Origin: Streptomyces rugosispiralis
GTDB taxonomy: Bacteria; Actinomycetota; Actinomycetes; Streptomycetales; Streptomycetaceae
Assembly (NCBI RefSeq): GCF_024505145.1
Contig: NZ_JANIAA010000025.1
Coordinates: forward strand, 1 to 64,000
DNA: 64,000 bases
Direction: 5' to 3'
Positions 16,400 through 23,874 of this stretch are shown here, one piece after another. The position numbers were made by a program, and so were the translations under genes. Position 1 is the stretch's first letter; each line of letters opens with the position of its first letter. The notes beneath the pieces are model-generated. The model saw nothing but the letters and a program-made list of their open reading frames with translations. It did not search any database and was not told where the DNA came from.

Positions 16400-17773
16400 T
16401 CAGCGCCTGACGGGCACCGGCTCCAGCGTGGCGCGGAAGTGGCGCAGGATCGGGGACTGGTCGGTGATCCGGAAGCCGTAGGCCTGGTCCGCGTTCTTGG
16501 CGATCTTCGCGAGCGTCTCGCCCACGTGGTCGTAGTGGCTACGGGTGTAGACCCGGCGCGGCAGGGCGAGCCTGACCAGCTCGTACGGCGCGCTCTTGAC
16601 CGGGTTGCCGTGCTCGTCCTCCTCGCCGAGGTAGAGCGACCCCAGCTCGGCCGAGCGGATGCCGCCCTCCAGGTAGAGCTGGCAGGCCAGGGCGTGGCCG
16701 GGGTAGTGGTGCGGCGGGATGTGCGGCAGCAGCCGCCCGGCGTTGAGGTAGAGCGCGTGCATGCCCGGCGGCTCGACGATGTCCACGCCCGCGGCGCGGA
16801 CCCGGTGGGCGAGGTGGGAGGCGATCTCGGCGCGCTCGGCGAGATAGCTCGGCTCGGTCACCTCGGTGAGCCCCTGCGCCATCATGTCGAGGTCGCGCCC
16901 GGCCAGACCGCCGTAGGTCGCGAACCCCTCGGTGGCGATGAGGAGCAGCTCGCACTTCTGGGCCAGCTCCGGGTCGTTGGTGCCGATGAAGCCGCCGATG
17001 TGGACGATGCCGTCCTTCTTGGCGCTCATCATGCAGCCGTCCGCCAGGCGGAACGCCTCCTCCGCGACCTGCCGGGGGGTGCGGTCGCGGTAGGCCTGCT
17101 CATGGCGGGTGACCAGCCAGGCGTTCTCGGCGAACCGGGCCGCGTCCAGGAAGAGCGGCACCCCGTGCTGACGGCACAGGGCGGCCGTCCGCTTGAGGTT
17201 CTCCATGGACACGGGCTGGCCGCCGCCGCCGTTGTTGGTGATGGTCATGACGACCACGGCGACCCGGGAGCCGTCGGGCCCGGACAGCGTCCGGGCGAGC
17301 GCGTCCAGGTCGATGTTGCCCTTGAACGGGTCGGCGCTGTCGAGGTTCTTGGCCTCGGGGCACGGCAGGTCGCGCGCCTCGGCCTGGTTCAGCTCGACAT
17401 TGGCCCGGGTGGTGTCGAAGTGGGTGTTCGACAGCACGAGGTCGCCGCGCTCCAGCAGGGTGGTGAACAGCACGCGCTCGGCGGCGCGCCCCTGGTGGGC
17501 GGGGAGGATATGGGCGTAACCGGTGAGTTCGGTGACCGTCTCGTGGAAGCGGTAGAACGAGCGGGAGCCCGAGTAGGACTCGTCGCCCGCCATCCCCGCG
17601 GCGAGCTGGGCGGCGGACAGCGCCCCGGTGCCCGAGTCGGTCAGCAGGTCGATGGTCACCTCTTCGGCGCGCAGGTCGAAGAGGTTGTAGTTGACACGCT
17701 TCAGCGCCGCTTCGCGCTGCTGCCGTGTGGTGACGGGTATCGGTTCGACAACCTTGATCCTGTACGGCTCCAC
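16400..17773 (-). CDS. tnaA: Tryptophanase (PLP beta-eliminating lyase)
   Basis: Predicted to split L-tryptophan, or a prenylated tryptophan, into an indole, pyruvate and ammonia. The 457 residues align along their length with TnaA and tyrosine phenol-lyase: IDLLTDSGTGA near the N-terminus, HQGRAAE, the PLP lysine in MSAKKD, and LALPRRVYT near the end. At the two specificity positions it is tryptophanase-like: FDTT has Asp where phenol-lyase has Thr, and RSAELG has Leu where phenol-lyase has its substrate Arg. The GTG start has AGGAG upstream. It follows the indole prenyltransferase gene on the same strand by 133 bases, a pairing I recall from 6-prenylindole producers. Tryptophanases are uncommon in Streptomyces. 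Confidence 0.9.
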   Translation of the reverse strand: MEPYRIKVVEPIPVTTRQQREAALKRVNYNLFDLRAEEVTIDLLTDSGTGALSAAQLAAGMAGDESYSGSRSFYRFHETVTELTGYAHILPAHQGRAAERVLFTTLLERGDLVLSNTHFDTTRANVELNQAEARDLPCPEAKNLDSADPFKGNIDLDALARTLSGPDGSRVAVVVMTITNNGGGGQPVSMENLKRTAALCRQHGVPLFLDAARFAENAWLVTRHEQAYRDRTPRQVAEEAFRLADGCMMSAKKDGIVHIGGFIGTNDPELAQKCELLLIATEGFATYGGLAGRDLDMMAQGLTEVTEPSYLAERAEIASHLAHRVRAAGVDIVEPPGMHALYLNAGRLLPHIPPHHYPGHALACQLYLEGGIRSAELGSLYLGEEDEHGNPVKSAPYELVRLALPRRVYTRSHYDHVGETLAKIAKNADQAYGFRITDQSPILRHFRATLEPVPVRR

Positions 17774-17906
17774 GCTGCCCCTGCTCCTGTCTGTTCGTCG
17801 TTCGGTGTTTCGGCGTGCTCGGCGTGCGGGGTCCCGGAGTTCGGTGTCCCGGCGTGCTCGGCGTGCTCGGTGTTCGATGTACCGGCGGATCTCGCAGCCG
17901 GTGGAT
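17774..17906 (-). repeat. Spacer with short GTGCTCGGC repeats between prenyltransferase and tryptophanase
   Basis: Copies of CGGCGTGCTCGGCGTGC and GTTCGGTGT alternate here. The spacer has no gene of its own. It contains the AGGAG site used by the tryptophanase start; no internal promoter or terminator is obvious, so the two genes may be co-transcribed. Confidence 0.4.
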
Positions 17907-19049
17907 TCAGAGCCGAGCCCGCACCCGGTCACGGGTGGGAACCGTCTCGCGGGGCGGCCGGGTCTCGTACGCCTCGGAGGAGACGTAGACGGTCACCCGC
18001 CGCGGCCGGCCGTGCTGGTGGACCAGTGCCAGATAGGCGATCAGGCCCACGCCGTCGCCGAGGGGGCGCGGGCTCACGGCGGCCAGCGCCCGGTCGAGGG
18101 CTGCGCTGTCCATGTCATTGCTGCGCAACACGGAAATGGCCCGCTCCCGCGCCTCACCGTCGTGCCGGACATAGTCGCGGACGGGCACATGGAGCGTGTA
18201 TCCGCTGGGCAGCCCGGTCGCCGTCTCGGTGAAGGAGTGGCAGGTGAGGGCGGGGCGCCCGGTGAGCCGGTCGGCGCCCTCGTCGTCGGCGAAGTCCCCG
18301 GCGGGGAGGTCACCGACGGTGCGGAGGAACTCCTCCAGCCGCTCCCGGCCCGGTGCGGGGGTCATCCGGGGCAGGGCGCCAGCCTCGGCGGGGGACAGCC
18401 CGGGGTGCTTGAGGTAGACCTTCACCCGCGGGGCGTCCCAGTCGCCGAGGTCCAGGGCGAAGAACGGGAAGCCCTCCGCCCGGGGCAGTGAGTCGAACGC
18501 TTGGCCGTGGTCCAGCCTCGCCAGCGCCTCGCGGACCGTCTCGGCGGCCCGGTCGGCGCCGTTCGCCGAGGGGTTGAGGTAGACCTTGACCCCGGGGACG
18601 CCGCCGGGGCGGAGCTCCAGGGCGCACCAGAGGGCCATCGGGCCCTCGGGGGACGGCGGGAGGAACAGGTCCTCGATCCGGTCGAGCTGGTCGGTCGAGA
18701 ATCCCCAGCGGTCCGCCATGGCGTGAATTGATCGCAGACCGGCCCGGCCGTTCTCCGCCAGGTCGTCCCCGCCGGAGCAGCCCGGCTCCACCAGCACCCG
18801 CAGGTCCGGGGGCCGGCCCGGCAGGAAGGCCAGGGAGAACTCCATGGGGCTGTGGTCGTCGGAGAGAAAGGTGCGCGACGGGGGCGGCAGTGCCAGCGGC
18901 CGTCCGGCCGTGGCCCCCAGACTCTCGATCAGCACCCCGTTGTACGCGGCCGTATCGGCCTCGCTCAGCCCCGCCACGTGGCACAGCCGGGTCAGCTGGC
19001 CCGTGGCGAGGTCACCCAGCAGTGCCTCGCCCGAACGGAAACCGTTCAT
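17907..19049 (-). CDS. Bacterial indole prenyltransferase (ABBA/DMATS type)
   Basis: Predicted to transfer a dimethylallyl group from DMAPP to the indole ring of tryptophan; soluble, metal-independent barrel. The 380-residue protein shows the repeated ABBA strands: VKVYLNPS (about residue 155), VKVYLKHPG (about 210) and RVTVYVSSEAY near the C-terminus, with MEFSLAFLPG and LRVLVEPG earlier. It most resembles the Streptomyces IptA/SCO7467/PriB group (5- and 6-DMATS); ring position cannot be read from sequence, but the tryptophanase partner favours the 6-prenylindole type. GGGAGG lies six bases before ATG 19049. It is the first gene of a two-gene unit; the 345-base upstream region carries palindromes. 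Confidence 0.88.
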   Translation of the reverse strand: MNGFRSGEALLGDLATGQLTRLCHVAGLSEADTAAYNGVLIESLGATAGRPLALPPPSRTFLSDDHSPMEFSLAFLPGRPPDLRVLVEPGCSGGDDLAENGRAGLRSIHAMADRWGFSTDQLDRIEDLFLPPSPEGPMALWCALELRPGGVPGVKVYLNPSANGADRAAETVREALARLDHGQAFDSLPRAEGFPFFALDLGDWDAPRVKVYLKHPGLSPAEAGALPRMTPAPGRERLEEFLRTVGDLPAGDFADDEGADRLTGRPALTCHSFTETATGLPSGYTLHVPVRDYVRHDGEARERAISVLRSNDMDSAALDRALAAVSPRPLGDGVGLIAYLALVHQHGRPRRVTVYVSSEAYETRPPRETVPTRDRVRARL

Positions 19050-19128
19050 CGAACCTCCCGCTGAATCGAGAGGAACGGCTGTTTTGGTTTAGGCGGCGGG
19101 GATACCCGGTGTTCCGGTACCACGAGAA

Positions 19129-19154
19129 GATACCCGCCCTGGGGGGCGGGTATC
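19129..19154. promoter_or_regulatory. Perfect 11-bp inverted repeat upstream of the prenyltransferase gene
   Basis: GATACCCGCCC, four-base loop, GGGCGGGTATC. It lies 80-105 bases before the prenyltransferase start, and another GATACCCG half-site lies about 30 bases nearer the gene. Candidate operator or leader hairpin. Confidence 0.45.
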
Positions 19155-19343
19155 CGGGCTCCCATCGCGTGTGCTTCCGCGAAATTAGGGTAGGTGTTCG
19201 ATTGGCCGCAGGGGTGGGGGTGCGGTCGGGATATGAGTGAAACCGCTGATCGTCGACCGACAGTGATGTCGTCGGCGGCGGGAGACCTCACGACAGCTCC
19301 TCTTAGATTTTGGCCAACATAAATTGCGCAACACTGCCTACCC

Positions 19344-19355
19344 GTTCAATTGAAC
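19344..19355. promoter_or_regulatory. 12-bp perfect palindrome GTTCAATTGAAC
   Basis: The palindrome sits in an AT-rich stretch (19300-19400) between the conservon P450 stop and the prenyltransferase gene. Such AT-rich dyads in Streptomyces promoters often bind TetR- or MarR-type regulators. No regulator gene is adjacent, so the binding protein is unknown. The rest of 19050-19394 holds no convincing gene. Confidence 0.4.
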
Positions 19356-19394
19356 ATTCATGCGGTATGAAATGGGTGCCCGATGTGACCTAGA

Positions 19395-20741
19395 TCACGT
19401 TCGCCACCACGAGAGGAACGAACTCCACAAGCCGCCCTTCTCCTGCTTATTCTGGGCGTGGGTGCGATGGTCACCCGTCGGGATCTGTTGCTGCGTAACA
19501 GGCTGTTTATCCGTACGTATCGGAGTGAATCGGGCAGGCAGCGCGGTCAGCCCTCGGTTGAATGGGCCGGGGCGCCACGTCAGGCTCGACTCGGGCACCG
19601 CGAGCTCGATGTCCGGCAGCTTGTTGAGCAGTTTCTCGATGGCCACCACGCCGATCAGCTGAGCGGTGTCCTTGGCCGGGCAGGCGTGCGGACCGGCGCT
19701 CCACGCCAGGTGGGCGCGCTTGCTGAGCTGCTGCCGGGAGGCGGACAGCGCCGGGTCGGTGTTCGCGGCCGCGATGGAGACCAGCACCAGATCGCCCGCC
19801 CGCAGCCGGGTCCCGGCGAAGTCCACATCCGAAACCGGGTAATGCGGAGCGTAATTGGCCATCGGCGGGCTGTTCCACAGCACATCGTCGAGAGCGTCCT
19901 CGACCAGCAGCCCGGCCCCCGCGTACCGCTCGTCCGAGAGCAGCAGCAACAGCGCATTGGCGATAAGATTCCGCTGCGGCTCCGCACCGGCGCCCAGCAG
20001 CAGCACCAGTTGATGAGCCATTTCGCCGTCATTCAGCTGGGCGTGGTGCTCCATAAGCCAGGACGTGACATCGTCACCGGGCTGCTTACGCTTCAATGCG
20101 ACGAGTTCGGCCACGCTCTGGCCGAGTACCTCGTTCGCCTTCTCCGCATTGATTCCGTCAAAAATACCGGAAATACCGAAGATGACCCGGTCGCCGATCT
20201 CCGCCGGGCATCCGAAAAGCTCATTGAAAACAAACAGCGGCAGCAGTTTGGCATAATCGTTGAGCAGATCGGCCGAGCCGCGGGCGAGGAACTGGTCCAT
20301 CAGATAATCCGCGACGCGCTCGACATGGCGGCTCAGCCGATGCGTATCCACCCGGGCCAGGCTGTCGGTCACCGCCTGACGCAGCCGCATATGCTCGGCG
20401 CCGTCGGTGAACATGCAGTTCGGCCGGTACTCCAGCAACGGGACGACCGGATTGTCCCGGGTGACCTTGCCCTCGTTGTATTCACGCCAGCGGCGCGAGT
20501 CCTTCCGGAAGGTGTCCGGGTTCTGCAGCAGCTGGAGCGCCGCCGAGTAGTCCGTGACCAGAGTTGCGTCGACGCCCGGCGAGAGCTCCACCGGTGCGGT
20601 GGGGCCGTACGAGCGCATATAGCTGTAGTAGGCACCCGGATCGGCGGCGAACTCCGTCCCGTACAGCGGCACCCGCTTGCCGCTGCCATGGGCGGGGCAG
20701 CCGGGTGGTGGCGCCGCCGGAAAATCCGATTGCATGTTCAT
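19395..20741 (-). CDS. Conservon cytochrome P450 lacking EXXR (CvnE, CYP157-like)
   Basis: Last gene of the conservon; 448 residues. The heme-ligand loop is present but unusual (WSAGPHACPA: Trp for the normal Phe, Ala for the Gly after Cys354). The K-helix position reads DVLW (286-289), so both Glu and Arg of EXXR are gone. The I-helix keeps a Glu (GAGAEPQRN) but has Pro in place of the oxygen-activating Thr. A hydrophilic tail ends WSSFLSWWRT, resembling the C-terminus of the solitary P450 at 2.7 kb. CYP157 proteins are known conservon partners that lack EXXR. Ten bases separate it from the GTPase gene. Activity as a monooxygenase is doubtful; a heme-sensor or signalling role is conceivable. 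Confidence 0.9.
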   Translation of the reverse strand: MNMQSDFPAAPPPGCPAHGSGKRVPLYGTEFAADPGAYYSYMRSYGPTAPVELSPGVDATLVTDYSAALQLLQNPDTFRKDSRRWREYNEGKVTRDNPVVPLLEYRPNCMFTDGAEHMRLRQAVTDSLARVDTHRLSRHVERVADYLMDQFLARGSADLLNDYAKLLPLFVFNELFGCPAEIGDRVIFGISGIFDGINAEKANEVLGQSVAELVALKRKQPGDDVTSWLMEHHAQLNDGEMAHQLVLLLGAGAEPQRNLIANALLLLLSDERYAGAGLLVEDALDDVLWNSPPMANYAPHYPVSDVDFAGTRLRAGDLVLVSIAAANTDPALSASRQQLSKRAHLAWSAGPHACPAKDTAQLIGVVAIEKLLNKLPDIELAVPESSLTWRPGPFNRGLTALPARFTPIRTDKQPVTQQQIPTGDHRTHAQNKQEKGGLWSSFLSWWRT

Positions 20742-20750
20742 CAGGTGCTC

Positions 20751-21341
20751 CTAGCGGGTACGTTCCTGTAGGTAACGGACAAGCGTTATCAGCGCGTTGG
20801 CGGATGACTTCTCGTCACGTGCGTCACAGGTGACGATCGGGGTCTCGGGCAGCAGGTCGAGCGCCTCGCGCAATTCGTTGTCGGGGCGGCTCGGTGTGCC
20901 GTCGAAGTGGTTGACGGAAATCGCATAGGGCAGTCCGTAGTGCTCCACCAGGTCGATCACCGGGAAGGATTCCTTGAGCCGTTCCGGATCGACGAGGATC
21001 AGTGCCCCGAGAGCGCCTCGGGTCATGTCCTCCCACACCTGGACGAAGCGTTCCTGTCCGGGCGTGCCGAAGAGATACAGGACAAGTCTGTCGCTGAGCG
21101 TGAGCCTGCCGAAGTCCATGGCCACGGTGGTCGTGGTCTTGCCCCGGGTGCCCATGAGGTCGTCGATATGGGCTCCGGCCTGAGTCATCCGCTCCTCGGT
21201 GCGCAGCGGAGGAATCTCGGACATGGTGCCGATGAACGTCGTCTTTCCGACCGCGAAATGCCCCACGACCAGGATCTTGGCCGCGATCTGCACCGCTTCG
21301 TTCAGATAGACGTCATCATCCGAAACGGGCCTGGAGCCCAT
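20751..21341 (-). CDS. Conservon small GTPase (CvnD)
   Basis: A 196-residue Ras/MglA-like G protein. G1 is GHFAVGKTT, the switch region follows (RGKTTTTVAMDFG), G3 is LFGTPGQERF with Gly-Thr in place of the usual Asp, and G4 is NHFDG in place of NKxD; these variants are normal in conservon GTPases. No lipidation signal is seen. ATG 21341 has AGGAGG six bases upstream and overlaps the end of the DUF742 gene by 26 bases, indicating translational coupling. In known conservons the four proteins form a membrane-associated complex compared to eukaryotic GPCR-G-protein modules. Confidence 0.93.
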   Translation of the reverse strand: MGSRPVSDDDVYLNEAVQIAAKILVVGHFAVGKTTFIGTMSEIPPLRTEERMTQAGAHIDDLMGTRGKTTTTVAMDFGRLTLSDRLVLYLFGTPGQERFVQVWEDMTRGALGALILVDPERLKESFPVIDLVEHYGLPYAISVNHFDGTPSRPDNELREALDLLPETPIVTCDARDEKSSANALITLVRYLQERTR

Positions 21342-21687
21342 CCAGCACCTCCTGAAGGAGCGAAACGTCGACAAGCTGCGCGGGAGGCGCGGGTGCGCGG
21401 GTGACGAGGTATCCGTCCGAGGAGAGATCGGACAGCAGGACCTTCACGATGCCGATCGGAAGTCCCATGTGTCCGGCTATCTCCGCGACCGAGAGATATC
21501 CGCCCGAGCACAGCTCCAGGAGCCCGCGCTTCTCCGGGTCGAGATGGCTGGGGGGTCTCTCTTCGGAGGCGGTGACCAGCGTGATCAGGTTGAACTGGTC
21601 GTTCTCCGGAAGCCCTCGACCGTTGGTGATGACGTACGGTCGCACTAATTGAGCGGATTCGGGCTCCTGCTCCCCTGGCGCCGTCAT
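21316..21687 (-). CDS. Conservon DUF742 protein (CvnC), with a TTA codon
   Basis: A 123-residue winged-helix-like DUF742 protein: LVRPYVITNGRG, then LDPEKRGLLELCSGGYLSVAEIAGHMGLPIGIVKVLLSDL, the characteristic core. Codon 14 (21648-21646) is TTA, read by bldA tRNA, so the middle of this overlapping operon should be translated only when bldA is active. Its start overlaps the roadblock gene stop by four bases (ATGA) and its end overlaps the GTPase start, so a block here would also reduce coupled translation of the GTPase and perhaps the P450. Confidence 0.93.
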   Translation of the reverse strand: MTAPGEQEPESAQLVRPYVITNGRGLPENDQFNLITLVTASEERPPSHLDPEKRGLLELCSGGYLSVAEIAGHMGLPIGIVKVLLSDLSSDGYLVTRAPAPPAQLVDVSLLQEVLDGLQARFG

Positions 21688-22085
21688 GCCTGAATTCCGG
21701 AGTTTTCGCGAGGTGGTGTGGTCAGCGCCTTGCCCAGCTGTCCCACAAGCTGCTGCATCCGGAAGGTGATGTCGGCCATGTCGACATCCGGCGCCGAGGA
21801 GACCGCCAGATACGCGCCCTCACCCGCGGAGATGAGGAAGACCCAGCCACCGTCGAACTCGACCAGGGTCTGGCGCCACGTCATATGGGGGCCACCGCAG
21901 AAGCCGGCCATGGTGCGGCTCAGCGACTGGATGCCGCTCATCGCCGCCGCGACGGTGTCGGCCTCGTCCTTTTTGACCTCTTGAGAACGGGCCATCAGCA
22001 GACCGTCGGCGGAAACCAGGATCGCATGACGAGCCCCTGGTACTTCCAGGGCGCTCTCAAGCATCCATGACAGGTCGTTGTTCAC
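21684..22085 (-). CDS. Conservon roadblock/LC7 protein (CvnB)
   Basis: A 133-residue roadblock/LC7-fold protein, the MglB-like partner and likely regulator of the GTPase. Typical features are LSWMLESALEVPGARHAILVSADGLLMARS at the start and a central GGGWVFLISAG-type strand (FDGGWVFLISAGEGAYLAV). It overlaps the kinase-like gene and the DUF742 gene by ATGA junctions on both sides, so the first three conservon genes are tightly coupled. Confidence 0.93.
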   Translation of the reverse strand: MNNDLSWMLESALEVPGARHAILVSADGLLMARSQEVKKDEADTVAAAMSGIQSLSRTMAGFCGGPHMTWRQTLVEFDGGWVFLISAGEGAYLAVSSAPDVDMADITFRMQQLVGQLGKALTTPPRENSGIQA

Positions 22086-23224
22086 TGAGGATCATGCCCT
22101 TCCCTGTTCGGGTTTGCTGCTGAGCGGCCGGACTGAGTGCCGCGCTGGAACGCGCCCATGATCGATGCGGTTTCCTCGCTCGTCCGGGCCGCGGCAGTGG
22201 CGTCCGTTCTCGGGACGATGGAAATCGCGCCCTTACGGCGACGCTTGGGCAGGCCCCCGGCGGTGGAACCGCTCACGGTGGAACTGGTCATGGTGGAACC
22301 GATCGGCTCCGGCTGCTCGGCCGCCGCGGGAGCGTGGGTCGTCGGCTGCTCTTCCGGCTCGGGCATATTGGTCAGAAGGTCCTCGGGGAGAAGCACGACC
22401 GCGCGAACACCACCGTAGGGAGAGGCCGAATCGACGGACACCGTGAAGCCATAGCGCGCGGCGAGCACACCGATCACCGCAAAACCGAACTGCGGCGGAT
22501 TGCCCAGTCCCGTTACACCGGTTGCGTGCGTGGCCGAGAGCAGCTTGTCCGCCCGGTTCTTCTCCTCCTCGTTCATACCGACACCGGCGTCGTCGATGAT
22601 GACGCAGACGCCCTTGGGGACGGTGCGGATGGTGATGTCGATGGGCGAGTCGGGCGCGGAGTAACTGGTCGCGTTGTCCAAAAGCTCGGCCAGCGCCAGC
22701 GCGACCGGTTCCACGGCCCGGCTGACCAAGGCGAAGTTGCTCTGCGAGCGGATTTCCACCCGGGTGTAGTGACGGATGCGGCCCTTGGCGCTGCGTACCA
22801 CGTCGTACACCGAGGCGACGGCACGCTGCCGGCCCAGCCAGCCGTCACAGAGCACCGCGATGGACTGCGCACGCCGACCGAACTGCGAGTTCATATGGTC
22901 GATCTCCAGGAGGTCCTGGAGAAGCTGGTGCTCGCCGTACTTGTCCTGTGTCTTGGAGATGGCCAGCTGCTGCTCGTTGGCGAGACCCTGAAGGGTACGC
23001 ATGGCGGACTTGAGCGCGCTCTTGGTGGCCTCTTCGGCGCGGGTGTGGGCCTCCTGCACCGCCTCGGCGTAATTGTTCTCGAGGTCGGCCGAGCGTTTCT
23101 CCAGCTCCGCCTTCTCCTGGCGCAGATTCGCCCGCGCCCTTCGCCCGCGGATAATGGCGGTTGCGGCGAGAGGCGTGCCAGCGATCAGGGCCCAGAGCGC
23201 TGGATCCTGTAGATATTGCGTCAT
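22082..23224 (-). CDS. Conservon sensor histidine-kinase-like protein (CvnA)
   Basis: A 380-residue protein with one N-terminal membrane helix (about residues 8-25), a coiled coil (33-100), a dimerisation region with DHMNSQFGRRAQ, and a GHKL ATPase domain with N-box LAELLDNATSYS and G-boxes DDAGVGM and GLGNPPQFGFAVIG. The disordered tail (about 290-380) contains KRRRKGAISI. The large extracytoplasmic loop of many CvnA proteins is missing, so any signal is probably sensed in the membrane or cytoplasm. It is the first gene of the operon; the promoter should lie in 23225-23874. Confidence 0.92.
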   Translation of the reverse strand: MTQYLQDPALWALIAGTPLAATAIIRGRRARANLRQEKAELEKRSADLENNYAEAVQEAHTRAEEATKSALKSAMRTLQGLANEQQLAISKTQDKYGEHQLLQDLLEIDHMNSQFGRRAQSIAVLCDGWLGRQRAVASVYDVVRSAKGRIRHYTRVEIRSQSNFALVSRAVEPVALALAELLDNATSYSAPDSPIDITIRTVPKGVCVIIDDAGVGMNEEEKNRADKLLSATHATGVTGLGNPPQFGFAVIGVLAARYGFTVSVDSASPYGGVRAVVLLPEDLLTNMPEPEEQPTTHAPAAAEQPEPIGSTMTSSTVSGSTAGGLPKRRRKGAISIVPRTDATAAARTSEETASIMGAFQRGTQSGRSAANPNREGHDPQ

Positions 23225-23874
23225 TGAGACTCTCTTTAAACGACTAGACCGCCAGGGACTTTAGGGAGATGTGGTGCGTTATGCGTCTGGAATGGTCGGA
23301 CGGCGGTAAGTCAGCGCCCGTACGGCGCCCGCGGGTTCCGGGGACATCGCACTCGTCTTGCCGACGGCAGCGCACAGGCGTCGGTGCGCCGGAACGGCTC
23401 CGTATGCCCGACTGGCGGCATAATGCTCCTCAGAGTGGGGATCTCTCGGCGTGATGTGCCGGATCGCCGTGTGTCTTACGCGCCCTTGGCTCGCCTGGCA
23501 AGCGCGGTGATCGTATCACCGGTATCACTGGGCCCCGTGCATGTGCCCCAGTCTCATTCGTTTACCTGACGTTGTTTCAGCCACACCGCCGGTTCACCGC
23601 GTTGACCGACGTCAGGGCGGGTGCCGGGGGCTCGTGACGGGGCGGCGCGGGCATCCGCCGAACGGCGGTGCCAGCCATCAGATATCCGGGCATTCGACCC
23701 CGGCTGTGCGTGGGTGGTGAAGGATGTGTGGAGATGAATGGGGAATTCCGCTAGACATTCATCCCGGTCATGACTCTCTTATTCTCTTTGTTCTGCTTAT
23801 TCCCTTATTTCGCTTGTCTGCCGTTACTTCCGGCGGGCCGGGCAAGGGCGACCCGTCGCCGGTATCGTCGGGGG
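23225..23874. other. 650-base divergent intergenic region
   Basis: This region lies between the conservon (leftward) and the canonical P450 (rightward). It holds no frame with coding character. The right end (23755-23830) is unusually AT-rich for this genome, with CTCTTATTCTCTTTG-type sequence, which argues against the longer P450 start at 23770. Both promoters must be here; I could not pick convincing -35/-10 pairs. Confidence 0.5.

Noticed and set aside
16400..17773. Tyrosine phenol-lyase assignment
   Set aside because: The Asp in FDTT and the Leu in SAELG match tryptophanase; phenol-lyase has Thr and Arg there.
19046..19291. 81-codon ORF whose stop overlaps the prenyltransferase start
   Set aside because: Could be a leader peptide, but it has no ribosome-binding site, no Trp codons and no coding bias; the overlap may be chance.
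23770..23874. Longer start for the canonical P450 with a hydrophobic leader
   Set aside because: The segment is AT-rich with poor third-position GC and bacterial P450s are soluble; GTG 23875 gives the family start.
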